DNA of 6,468 nucleotides, from positions 1-6,468 of the forward strand of contig JBFWVT010000133.1 in the NCBI GenBank assembly GCA_050246595.1, read 5' to 3'. The notes beneath the pieces are model-generated. The model worked only from the letters and a program-made list of their open reading frames with translations, had not been told where the DNA came from and ran no database searches. The DNA comes from DATARH01 sp050246595. Its GTDB lineage: Bacteria; Pseudomonadota; Alphaproteobacteria; ATCC43930; CGMCC-115725. The translations under genes were made by a program, and so were the position numbers. Every line of letters starts with the position of its first letter. The first letter of the stretch is position 1. Below, piece by piece: positions 1 to 6,419 of the stretch.

Positions 1-219
1 GTCGGGAGCCAACAAGGGCTGGTCCCGCAGCATCTTGCGGAAGAAGCGCTTGGCCGCCCCCAGCTCGCGCGTGGCGGTGAGCAGGAAGTCAACCGGCGTG
101 CCGTGCTTGTCGATGGCTCGGTACAGGTATCGCCACTGGCCGCGGATCTTGATGCAGGTCTCATCGATGCGAAGCGACCCGCGGGCGCGATTGCCAGAGA
201 GCCAACAGTATCGCAACAT
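1..219 (-). pseudogene. IS6-family transposase, internal fragment (5'-truncated, runs off left edge)
   Basis: Read on the minus strand, this frame gives RIDETCIKIRGQWRYLYRAI followed by DKHGTPVDFLL and AAKRFFRKMLRDQPLLAPD. That is the start of the DDE catalytic domain of IS6-family transposases. It contains the first catalytic Asp (in the DET motif) and the Y-L-Y-R-A-(I/V)-D block, which includes the second conserved Asp region. The third acidic residue and the C-terminus would lie beyond position 1. Clear family similarity begins at GSLRIDET, about position 185. The N-terminal part (helix-turn-helix, FKGRHF-type motif) is absent. The frame stays open upstream to a stop at 325-327, but residues there do not resemble the family. 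The only in-frame ATG is at 219-217, and I treat it as fortuitous. Family assignment rests on recalled motifs and is strong. The exact 5' break is uncertain by tens of bases. Function as a transposase is unlikely without the N-terminus. Confidence 0.85.
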
Positions 220-351
220 TCCCGAGCACTTCGAGCGCGACGAATGATATCGGGTTGTCGCTCCCCTGAATTGCAGGGGCGCCGGCGCGGGCGGCCGGAA
301 CGGGATGCGCCAATTGCCGGAAAACTATAGAAGGCCATTAGGATCCGTGTC

Positions 352-1596
352 GTGCGCCGCAGAATGGAAGGTTTCGCCCACGTCATGTTCGGTCCGCCGT
401 CCTCTTCCGGTGCGTGGGGCTGTGCGCGAGCCTCAACCTGCGCCGCGTCGCGCGGTGAGCCTCACGCGCGCGCAACACCTGCTACCCGCGCGAGCCGCAG
501 CGACATTCCGCCGCACCGCAAGGAGGACATCGTCACCGTGATCGTCCCGGCCTACAACGCCGCCCGGACTCTCGAAGCGACGCTCAGCTCCGTGCGGAAC
601 CAGACGCATGGCGCTCTCGAGATCCTCGTGGTCGATGACGGGTCGACGGATGCAACGCCGGAGATTGCGCGCCGCGCGGCACACGCCGATCCGCGGGTGC
701 GTCTGATCCGGCAGCCGAATAGGGGTGTCGCGGCTGCGCGTAACGCGGGCTTGGTTGAAGCGTGGGGCGCCTATGTGGCACCTGTTGATGCCGACGATCT
801 CTGGCATCCCAGGAAGATCGAACTGCAGCTCGACGCCGCGCGGCGGGTCGGTGAAGCCCTTGCCTTTGTCTACGCCTGGTCGCGCCGGATCGACGAGGCC
901 GATGTCGTGCTGGCGGATTTGGGGCCGGTGCGCTGGCGCGGTGATGTGTTCCCGATGCTGGCTGTCTCGAACTTTTTGCGTAATGCCAGCAACGCCCTGA
1001 TTCCAACCGAGCCCCTGCGGGCCTTAGGCGGCTTCGACCCAATGCTCCGCGCAGCCGGAGCCCAGGGCGCCGAAGATCTCAAAGTTCTTCTCGCGCTGGC
1101 GAGGCGGGGCTTCGTCGAGGTCGTCCCGGCTTACCTCGTGGGCTATCGCGCGTCGAGCAGAACGATGTCGGGCTCAGCCCAGACCATGCGCCGCTCGATC
1201 GAGCTCGTGCTCGCCGAGACGGCGGAAGGAGATTGCAGACTTCCCGCGCAGGCGCTTCATGTCGCTACGGTGAATTACGACCTCTACGCGGCGGACCGCG
1301 CGCTCAACAGCCGCGATCTGAGGCGTTTCGCGAATTTCCTCTTCAAGGCGCTCCGCCGGGACCCGATCCTGGCGGTCAGACTGGGGCTCGCGGCGGCCTG
1401 GGACCGCATCTCCTACCGATCATCGCGCGCCGGCGCGTGCCGCTTCCTCGATCTCGATCCGGAAAGCCCTCTTATTGCCGGACGTACGTTGAACCTCGTT
1501 GACGACGTGCTTGAGAGGGCACTTGCGCGAGCCGTCCCGCCACAAGACGCGAGGAATGGTGGCAAGCAGTGTAAGCACCGGAGCAAAAATCCCTGA
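352..1596 (+). CDS. Family 2 glycosyltransferase (GT-A fold, cytoplasmic)
   Basis: This is a predicted inverting glycosyltransferase that moves a sugar from a nucleotide-sugar donor to a surface-glycan acceptor. With the GTG at 352 the product is 414 residues. The GT2 fold starts at about residue 61 (VTVIVPAYNAARTL). It shows VVDDGSTD at 93-100, the metal-binding DADD at 146-149, GGFD at 226-229 and the catalytic-base-type acidic pair ED at 241-242. The segment GYRASSRTMSGS at 264-275 is typical of this subfamily. No membrane segments are evident. Residues 1-58 are Arg/Ala/Ser-rich and unlike the family, so the true start may be later. A GTG at 538 follows AAGGAGG by 11 bases but would begin inside the first beta strand. 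The GTG at 352 has only a weak AGGA at 340-343. The last ~41 bases overlap the next gene, which suggests translational coupling. Donor and acceptor cannot be deduced. Confidence 0.85.
   Translation: MRRRMEGFAHVMFGPPSSSGAWGCARASTCAASRGEPHARATPATRASRSDIPPHRKEDIVTVIVPAYNAARTLEATLSSVRNQTHGALEILVVDDGSTDATPEIARRAAHADPRVRLIRQPNRGVAAARNAGLVEAWGAYVAPVDADDLWHPRKIELQLDAARRVGEALAFVYAWSRRIDEADVVLADLGPVRWRGDVFPMLAVSNFLRNASNALIPTEPLRALGGFDPMLRAAGAQGAEDLKVLLALARRGFVEVVPAYLVGYRASSRTMSGSAQTMRRSIELVLAETAEGDCRLPAQALHVATVNYDLYAADRALNSRDLRRFANFLFKALRRDPILAVRLGLAAAWDRISYRSSRAGACRFLDLDPESPLIAGRTLNLVDDVLERALARAVPPQDARNGGKQCKHRSKNP
520..526 (+). promoter_or_regulatory. Shine-Dalgarno-like AAGGAGG inside the upstream glycosyltransferase frame
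   Basis: AAGGAGG is a near-perfect ribosome-binding sequence 11 bases before the in-frame GTG at 538. It suggests translation of the first glycosyltransferase may start near here rather than at 352. Against this, a GTG start would trim the family's first conserved residues. The match may simply encode the Lys-Glu-Asp preceding the domain. Confidence 0.35.
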
Positions 1597-2767
1597 GAAC
1601 GGATCTCAAACCGGATCACGCCGGGGGCCCAAGGTGAGTAATGGCGAGGCAGCGCCGCGGAAATTGGCCGCAAAGCTCGGCCGAACAGGGCTGGGGAAAG
1701 AGGCTCTCACAGTAGCGGCGTTGATCCCCGCCTACAACGCGGCGGCAACGCTGCCGGCTTGTCTCGCCGCTCTCGCGGCCATGTCGCGGCCACCCGATGA
1801 AATCATGCTTTTCGATGACGGCTCCACTGACTCATCGGGCACCATTGGCCGTGCCGCTGGAGCAATGGTCCTGCGCAATCCGGGTCCACCCGTCGGGCCG
1901 GCGCACGGCCGGAATGTCTTAGCGCGAAAGGCGCGATCCGACCTACTGCTGTTCGTCGATGCCGATGTCGTCGTTGCGCCGGATGCCCTTGAGCGCCTGA
2001 TCGAGGCGGTTCGGACCCACGGCGCAGACGCCGCCTTCGGCTCCTATGACGACGATCCCTCCTCGCGCCACGCCGCGGCTCGATACGCCAACCTGCGGCA
2101 CCACTATCAGCATCAGAATAGCGCACACGATGCGACCACCTTCTGGACAGGACTCGGTCTCATCCGGCGAGAAATCTTTCTGCGATTGGGCGGGTTCGAC
2201 GAGCGGCGGTTCGTTCATCCCAGCATTGAGGATGTAGAGTTGGGGGCCCGGCTCGCTGCGGCCGGCGGGACGATCCGCCTGGCTCCCGAGGCCCAAGGAA
2301 AGCACTATAAGGACTGGACGCTGTTGCAGGTCTGGCGCACCGATATCTTGCACCGTGCCTACCCGTGGTCCTGTCTACTCATCGAGGGACGCACGGCGGG
2401 ACGCGATCTTAACGTCAGCATGGCGGAGCGGGCAAAGGCCGTGCTGGCCGTGAGCCTTGTTCTGCTGCTTCCGTCAGGCTTGGCGTACGCGCCGCTGCTC
2501 GCCGTATTCGGCACCGCGACCCTGACCTATCTCTGGCTGAATCGAAGGTTCTTTGCTTTGCTCGCCCGGCGCATGTCACCGGAGGCGACGTTGGCAGGCG
2601 TGCTGATGCACTGGTTTTATCATGTCTATTCCGCCGGCACGTACGGCGCCGCGTTGATCACGTCGCGGCTCGGTTTGCACCGCCCGGAGAGGGATGCCTG
2701 CAGGCGCGGCGCCATCGAAGACCTCAGAGACGAGCGATCCGGCGGAGACAGGCTGTCCCGGGACTGA
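1556..2767 (+). CDS. Family 2 glycosyltransferase with C-terminal membrane segments
   Basis: This is a membrane-anchored GT-A glycosyltransferase, probably acting at the cytoplasmic face on a lipid-linked or surface glycan. Counting from this ATG (403 residues), ALIPAYNAAATL lies at about 55-66 and FDDGSTD at 86-92. The metal-binding DAD (in LLFVDADVVVAPD) is at about 135-137. FWTGLGLIRREIF is near 196-208, followed by GGFDERRF, and the catalytic-type ED at 225-226 sits in PSIEDVELGARL. After the catalytic domain come hydrophobic stretches at about 294-327 (likely two spans) and 345-370, which suggests membrane anchoring. The open frame extends back to a TTG at 1499; GTG 1634 is another possible start. 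I chose ATG 1556 because it is the only ATG before the domain, although GAGGA directly abuts it. The start overlaps the preceding gene by 41 bases, which suggests an operon. The Arg/Asp-rich C-terminal tail after about residue 375 is unlike the family core. Sugar specificity is unknown. Confidence 0.85.
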   Translation: MVASSVSTGAKIPENGSQTGSRRGPKVSNGEAAPRKLAAKLGRTGLGKEALTVAALIPAYNAAATLPACLAALAAMSRPPDEIMLFDDGSTDSSGTIGRAAGAMVLRNPGPPVGPAHGRNVLARKARSDLLLFVDADVVVAPDALERLIEAVRTHGADAAFGSYDDDPSSRHAAARYANLRHHYQHQNSAHDATTFWTGLGLIRREIFLRLGGFDERRFVHPSIEDVELGARLAAAGGTIRLAPEAQGKHYKDWTLLQVWRTDILHRAYPWSCLLIEGRTAGRDLNVSMAERAKAVLAVSLVLLLPSGLAYAPLLAVFGTATLTYLWLNRRFFALLARRMSPEATLAGVLMHWFYHVYSAGTYGAALITSRLGLHRPERDACRRGAIEDLRDERSGGDRLSRD

Positions 2768-3112
2768 TCCTGAGCTTCTCGCCTCGCGCGGCGGCTTTTC
2801 GCCCGTTACGCCAGCGGCAACTCAGAGGCGAGTCATCGGCCTGCTCCGAGGGCGATCAGGCTGCGTTACGGCCTGCCATTGCGCAGCAAGTGGCACAACG
2901 GAGTCACGGTCGGGGTGGTCTCGGCGGGTGGATGGCCGGGTTCGCGACCCGGGGTCCCGACCACAGGATCAATCACTGCGCGAAAGTGCGAGACCCCGAA
3001 GTCCAACGGTGCTGTCCCGGTCTGCGGCCGCGAATATGGGCGGTCCAGCACATAAGCGGTAATCGGCTCGGTCGAATTTTTATGCTGTGAGGACCGAATT
3101 TGTTTAAATTTT

Positions 3113-3141
3113 ATCTTTACAGAAGTAAAGATCCTCTTTAC
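3113..3141. promoter_or_regulatory. 20-bp perfect palindrome plus a third copy of TCTTTAC (possible operator)
   Basis: ATCTTTAC (3113-3120), AGAA, GTAAAGAT (3125-3132) form a perfect 8-bp inverted repeat around a 4-base centre. A further direct copy of TCTTTAC lies at 3135-3141, exactly 21 bases (two helical turns) after the first at 3114-3120. This layout suits a dimeric regulator with an extra half-site on the same face of the DNA. It could equally fold as an RNA hairpin with an AGAA loop. No regulator gene is present in the window, so the operator role is inferred. Confidence 0.45.
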
Positions 3142-3150
3142 AAATATCTA

Positions 3151-3181
3151 AGGAATTTGGGGCAAGCTCGCCTCAATTCCT
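3151..3181 (+). promoter_or_regulatory. Predicted leader RNA hairpin
   Basis: AGGAATT (3151-3157) pairs perfectly with AATTCCT (3175-3181). Inside it, GGGGC (3159-3163) pairs with GCCTC (3170-3174) through four Watson-Crick pairs and one G-U pair. The result is a 12-pair stem with a single bulged T (3158) and a 6-base loop AAGCTC. No T-run follows, so it does not look like a simple intrinsic terminator. It sits about 130 bases before the oxidoreductase start and is probably in its untranslated leader. Confidence 0.45.
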
Positions 3182-3226
3182 ACCCGATTGACCTACGCGA
3201 TCGGCCACTCAAACGAGCGAGCTTGC
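3162..3226. repeat. 10-bp inverted repeat GCAAGCTCGC / GCGAGCTTGC
   Basis: GCAAGCTCGC at 3162-3171 is exactly complementary to GCGAGCTTGC at 3217-3226, with 45 bases between. The left arm coincides with the loop and inner stem of the hairpin at 3151-3181, so the two pairings exclude each other. This may be a conformational switch, a paired protein site, or chance. Confidence 0.4.
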
Positions 3227-3307
3227 TAGGCTGATGACAGCTCAACCTAGGATGGGGTTGCGACTACACTCCATAATCCTTGAGCGCGTCTTCAGCCTCA
3301 ATCAAAA

Positions 3308-4138
3308 ATGACCCAAAGAATGTCATTTGCCTCAAACACATCCAAAGAAGGTTGCCGCACCGAACCTAAGGTAGTCATTATTGGAGCGGGACCTGCTGGC
3401 CTTTCCGCAGCTTATGAATTGGTAAACAAAGGGGTATCCTCGATTGTCTTGGAGGCGGATTCCGTGGTCGGAGGCATATCGCGGATAGCGAAGTACAAGG
3501 GTTACCGCTTCGATATTGGTGGTCACCGTTTCTTTACGAAGATATCGATTGTCGATCGCATTTGGCACGAAGTTCTGGGAAACGATTTTATTCCACGGGA
3601 CAGGATTTCGCGCATCTACTATCGAGGAAAATTCTACGATTATCCGCTCCAGCCGCTGAATGTGCTTAGAAACTTCGGGCCGATCGAAAGCGCTCTGTGC
3701 TTCGCCAGCTACCTGAAAGCCGTGATCGCGCCGAAGCTGCCCGAGGAGGATTTCGAGACCTACATCCGCAACCGCTTCGGGCGTCGCCTCTATGAGGCTT
3801 TCTTCAAGACCTATACCGAGAAGGTGTGGAGAATTTCGTGCCGGCGTCTGCGGGCCGACTGGGCGGCACAGCGGATCCGGGGTCTGTCCGTAAAGCAGCT
3901 GGCGCGATCGATCCTCGGGCTGCGACGCGAGTGCGGCAAAGCCGACATGATTAAGACGCCCGTCCGTCGGTTCGAATATCCCCGGCACGGGCCGGGCATG
4001 ATGTGGGAGCGGATGCGGGAACTCGTCGAGGTGAAAGGCGTCCGGGTCGAGCTCGGCGTTCGAGTGTCCCGCATTATCTGGGAGCCGGGGCGGACAAGCG
4101 GCCCGAACTGGCGGACCGTGACGTGTCGTGGAACATAG
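3308..4138 (+). pseudogene. Truncated FAD-dependent oxidoreductase (UDP-galactopyranose-mutase-like), N-terminal half
   Basis: This is the N-terminal half of an NAD(P)/FAD-dependent amine-oxidase/UDP-galactopyranose-mutase-like enzyme, a type often found beside glycosyltransferases. Residues 23-38 (VIIGAGPAGLSAAYEL) are the Rossmann FAD-binding motif with G26, G28 and G31, and E49 is the usual ribose-binding acid. GGISR is at 55-59, DIGGHRFFTK at 69-78, DYPLQPLN at 111-118, KTYTEKVW at 167-174 and YPRHGPGMMWE at 224-234, all family-typical. Intact relatives are, from memory, roughly 450-550 residues; here similarity stops at about residue 261 (IIWEPGR, ~4090). Fourteen unrelated residues follow before a TAG, because the gene is fused to an IS5-family remnant. 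The second half of the flavin and substrate site is missing, so it is probably inactive. The ATG at 3308 was chosen; the ATG at 3320 is an alternative, and neither has a strong ribosome site. Base composition is AT-richer before about 3700 than after. Confidence 0.85.
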
Positions 4139-4386
4139 CGATCCGGCGCAGCATCATCAAAGCCCTGCCGAAAGCGCTGCGGGATTTGGCCGAACCAGTC
4201 GAGCGGGTGCTGGGACAGGTGCGGGAAGTGGTTGAACATCCCTTTCACATCGTCAAGAACCGCTTCCACCATAAGGAGCTGCGCTATCGCGGTCTGCACA
4301 AGAACACCGCACAGCTATATACGCTGTTCGCCCTGGCCAATCTGGTCATCGTCAAACAGGCTCTGCTCAACCGACCGGGCGGATAA
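4087..4386 (+). pseudogene. IS5-family transposase, C-terminal remnant
   Basis: The frame from GADKRPEL (4087) to the TAA at 4384-4386 reads GADKRPELADRDVSWNIAIR, then VREVVEHPFHIVKN and LRYRGLHKNTAQLYTLFALA. This is the C-terminal third (99 residues) of an IS5-family DDE transposase. The catalytic Glu is visible at 4234-4236 with the family signature spacing R-3-E-6-K (R, EVV, E, HPFHIV, K). The N-terminal domain and both catalytic Asp residues are missing. The frame is open back to 4003, but that upstream part is the oxidoreductase gene read out of phase. The remnant lies in the same direction as the gene it interrupts. It cannot be active. I did not find a matching terminal inverted repeat in the bases that follow. 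Confidence 0.85.
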
Positions 4387-4485
4387 TAGGGAAGTTTACC
4401 CGATGCCGGAACCGCCGGGAAAAACTCAAATCGAGAGCCAGAATTTCACTGCGAAAGAGCTGCGCCTTCCGGGGCAATAGGCAAC

Positions 4486-6210
4486 ATGATGCTCCTGCCC
4501 CGCAAACCAGCACCCTCTCGGCGTTCTTCAGCGCTTCCTTTGCGTGCGAAAATCGACCTGCTTCATTCGATCCTCTTAGCTCGGATGACATTGCTTCTGC
4601 TTTTTGTTTTTGCTTGGATTGTTTATTTACAATGGATGGGCGGCGGTTACAGCGCCGAGTTCATCGGCTATCCTGACGAGGCGGCTCACTATGTGAGTGG
4701 CTTGATGGTGCACGATTACCTGATTTCGCTTGATCTCTTTTCCCCACTCGAGTTTGCACAACGCTTCGCCGAGCATTATCCGAAAGTCGCCATCGGGCAT
4801 TGGCCACCAGTATTCTACGGTTTGCAAGCCGTGTGGATGATTCTGTTCTCGGTTTCCCGATGGTCGATGATGCTATTTATGGCTACCGCAGCCATTTTGA
4901 TTGTAGTATGTTTAGCCACATGGCTTTACAAGGAGTTTGGTTGGGCAGAGGCTATCGCCGGCTCGGTGCTGCTCGTCTCGGCGCCACTCGTACAAGAATA
5001 TACGCGCATGGTAATGGCCGAGCTGCCGGTCGCGCTCTTTATGATCGCGGCTGTTTTCTCCTTCGCTCATTATCTTCGAACAGAAAATTGGAAGAGCAGC
5101 CTCTTATTCGCGCTTTGCGCATCACTGGCGATCATGACGAAGCAGACTGGGCTTGCTCTCGCGCTATTGCCGCTTTTGGCGGTGCTCTTCACCGGTCGCT
5201 TTGGTGTGCTACTCCGTTTTTCGTTCTGGCTTCCCGCGCTGGTGGTGGCGGTGCTATGCGCGCCTTGGTATGTGCTGACCTACAACATGGCGCATGAGGG
5301 CTGGGAACCTGCTACGGGCGTGACCGTATTGTGGGACCCCCCCACGGGCGCGAGCATATCGCTTGCGGACGAGATGAACGCGCCGGATATCAGCGAGCTA
5401 ATCGCGTCGGCTGTGGGCCCGGCAGTCCGCAATGCCCTCTTTATCGGAGAGGTCATCGGCGTGGCTCTCATCCCCTTTATTATGCTTGGTCTCTACGCAC
5501 AACTCGTCCGGCCTTGGCAGAGGCCGCCTGTCCCCGCCGCTTGGGGGACGATGGCCGCGCTGCTCATGAGCATCTGGTTGTTCCTCTCGTTCGTCGCCCC
5601 CGTCGGAGAGCCACGGCACATGGTAAGCGCAGCTCCTGCGCTGGTCGCGTTCGCGGTCGCGGGGGGTCGTTTTCTGGCGAGCGAGTTAGCGGCAGGTGCA
5701 GCAAGACCGGCGACCGCCGCCGTACTCTCGATCATTCTAGTGTTGTTCGCCTTGTCGACCTTCGAGATCCGACCCAAGCCCACTTTGGGATCGGCTGCGG
5801 TTGCCGAGTTCATCCTGTCGCGGCCGGAGTTGGCAGGGCAGACTTTGCTGGTGACCTCGGAAGGCAAGGGCGAGGGAGCAATCATCGCCGAACTCGCGAT
5901 GCTGGAAGAACGCCCGGGACATCGGATACTTCGAGCCACCAAGATTTTTGCAGACAGTAACTGGAGTGGCAGCTTTTATAAATCGAAATGCAACACGCCA
6001 GATTGCGTCCTCTCTCTCTTAGAGCATTACAAGGTGACGTCGGTTATTGTTCAGACTTACACGCCATACCAGATACACGATCTTCTGCATCACTCCTTAC
6101 TGAAGCGGGCGCTTGATCAGTCCATGCGTTGGACCGACATAACACCTGAGCTGATCTCTCGCGCAAAACAGATGGTGGGGTACACCGTATACGAAGCGAA
6201 AGGCACGTAA
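4486..6210 (+). CDS. GT-C glycosyltransferase, GT39/ArnT-like, polytopic membrane protein
   Basis: This is a predicted polyprenyl-phosphate-sugar-dependent glycosyltransferase of the dolichyl-phosphate-mannose/ArnT type, which acts on the periplasmic side of the inner membrane. The 574-residue product opens with a basic segment and a first span at about 34-50. The first outer loop carries the catalytic-type acidic pair D64-E65 in GYPDEAAH, and then HYPKVAIGHWPPVFYGLQ at about 97-114, typical of this group. Further spans are likely near 115-147, 155-170, 177-197, 204-236, 246-265, 318-340, 352-370, 376-396 and 407-425. MAELP (177-181) and MTKQTG (217-222) are conserved-looking loop motifs. Residues ~430-574 form a soluble C-terminal part with little membrane character. 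Tandem ATGs at 4486 and 4489 follow a weak AGG at 4478-4480. The gene starts 99 bases after the IS5 remnant, so its original promoter may be lost. The substrate is unknown. Confidence 0.85.
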   Translation: MMLLPRKPAPSRRSSALPLRAKIDLLHSILLARMTLLLLFVFAWIVYLQWMGGGYSAEFIGYPDEAAHYVSGLMVHDYLISLDLFSPLEFAQRFAEHYPKVAIGHWPPVFYGLQAVWMILFSVSRWSMMLFMATAAILIVVCLATWLYKEFGWAEAIAGSVLLVSAPLVQEYTRMVMAELPVALFMIAAVFSFAHYLRTENWKSSLLFALCASLAIMTKQTGLALALLPLLAVLFTGRFGVLLRFSFWLPALVVAVLCAPWYVLTYNMAHEGWEPATGVTVLWDPPTGASISLADEMNAPDISELIASAVGPAVRNALFIGEVIGVALIPFIMLGLYAQLVRPWQRPPVPAAWGTMAALLMSIWLFLSFVAPVGEPRHMVSAAPALVAFAVAGGRFLASELAAGAARPATAAVLSIILVLFALSTFEIRPKPTLGSAAVAEFILSRPELAGQTLLVTSEGKGEGAIIAELAMLEERPGHRILRATKIFADSNWSGSFYKSKCNTPDCVLSLLEHYKVTSVIVQTYTPYQIHDLLHHSLLKRALDQSMRWTDITPELISRAKQMVGYTVYEAKGT

Positions 6211-6342
6211 CGACGCCGTTCACGGCGGCAGCAGGCAGCTATGGCGTGTCTACAAATCCCGGCGTAACACCGGATGCTGGAGCCAATACCAGACGGTAAG
6301 ATGCTAGATATGATATTTGCAGACACGCGGTAGGAAAACGGG

Positions 6343-6355
6343 GGCCTGTCGCAAA
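6343..6355 (+). repeat. Probable terminal inverted repeat of a second IS6-family element
   Basis: GGCCTGTCGCAAA resembles the GGnnCTGTnGCAAA-type ends of IS6-family elements. It lies 65 bases before a start codon whose product looks like an IS6-family transposase N-terminus. I take it as the left end of an element that runs off the window. The partner end is not visible, so any target duplication cannot be checked. Confidence 0.65.
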
Positions 6356-6419
6356 TTTCTGGCGTTGACGGCTGGTCGGGCATGGCGGCCGACTTTACCC
6401 TCCGGTTCGGGGGGAGCTC

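Larger units (their letters stand above)
2768..3307 (+). other. Gene-free region with GC-rich and AT-rich halves
   Basis: No convincing gene was found here. The first part (to about 3070) has the same high GC as the genes to its left, and only short frames in several phases, none of them recognisable. From about 3070 the DNA becomes clearly AT-rich, with runs such as AATTTTTATG and TTTAAATTTTATC. That half contains the palindrome, hairpin and competing inverted repeat listed separately. It is the presumed promoter and leader region of the oxidoreductase gene that follows. I could not identify a good -35/-10 pair with normal spacing. The composition step may mark a recombination joint between two imported segments. 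Confidence 0.6.

Noticed and set aside
433..1042. Long minus-strand frames opposite the first glycosyltransferase
   Set aside because: They are Arg/Ala-rich shadow frames of a well-supported plus-strand coding region with clear catalytic motifs.
2890..3090. Short open frames on both strands between the second glycosyltransferase gene and the AT-rich leader
   Set aside because: They overlap in several phases, are Arg/Pro/Gly-rich, match no family I recognise and lack good start sites. They look like chance frames of GC-rich DNA.
3258..3277. TTGCGA and CATAAT as a promoter for the oxidoreductase gene
   Set aside because: The spacing between the two boxes is only 8 bases, far from 16-18. TTGACC at 3188 and TTGCTA at 3223 also lack a well-placed -10 box.
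3332..3988. A 218-codon minus-strand frame opposite the oxidoreductase gene
   Set aside because: The plus strand here has unmistakable FAD-binding motifs. The minus frame shows no recognisable domain.
4003..4086. An N-terminal extension of the IS5-family frame starting with GTG at 4003
   Set aside because: These 84 bases are the oxidoreductase gene read in another phase. Transposase similarity starts only at 4087.
6214..6227. Small hairpin CGCCG-TTCA-CGGCG directly after the GT39 stop codon, as a terminator
   Set aside because: The stem is only five pairs and no T-run follows. This is expected by chance in GC-rich DNA.
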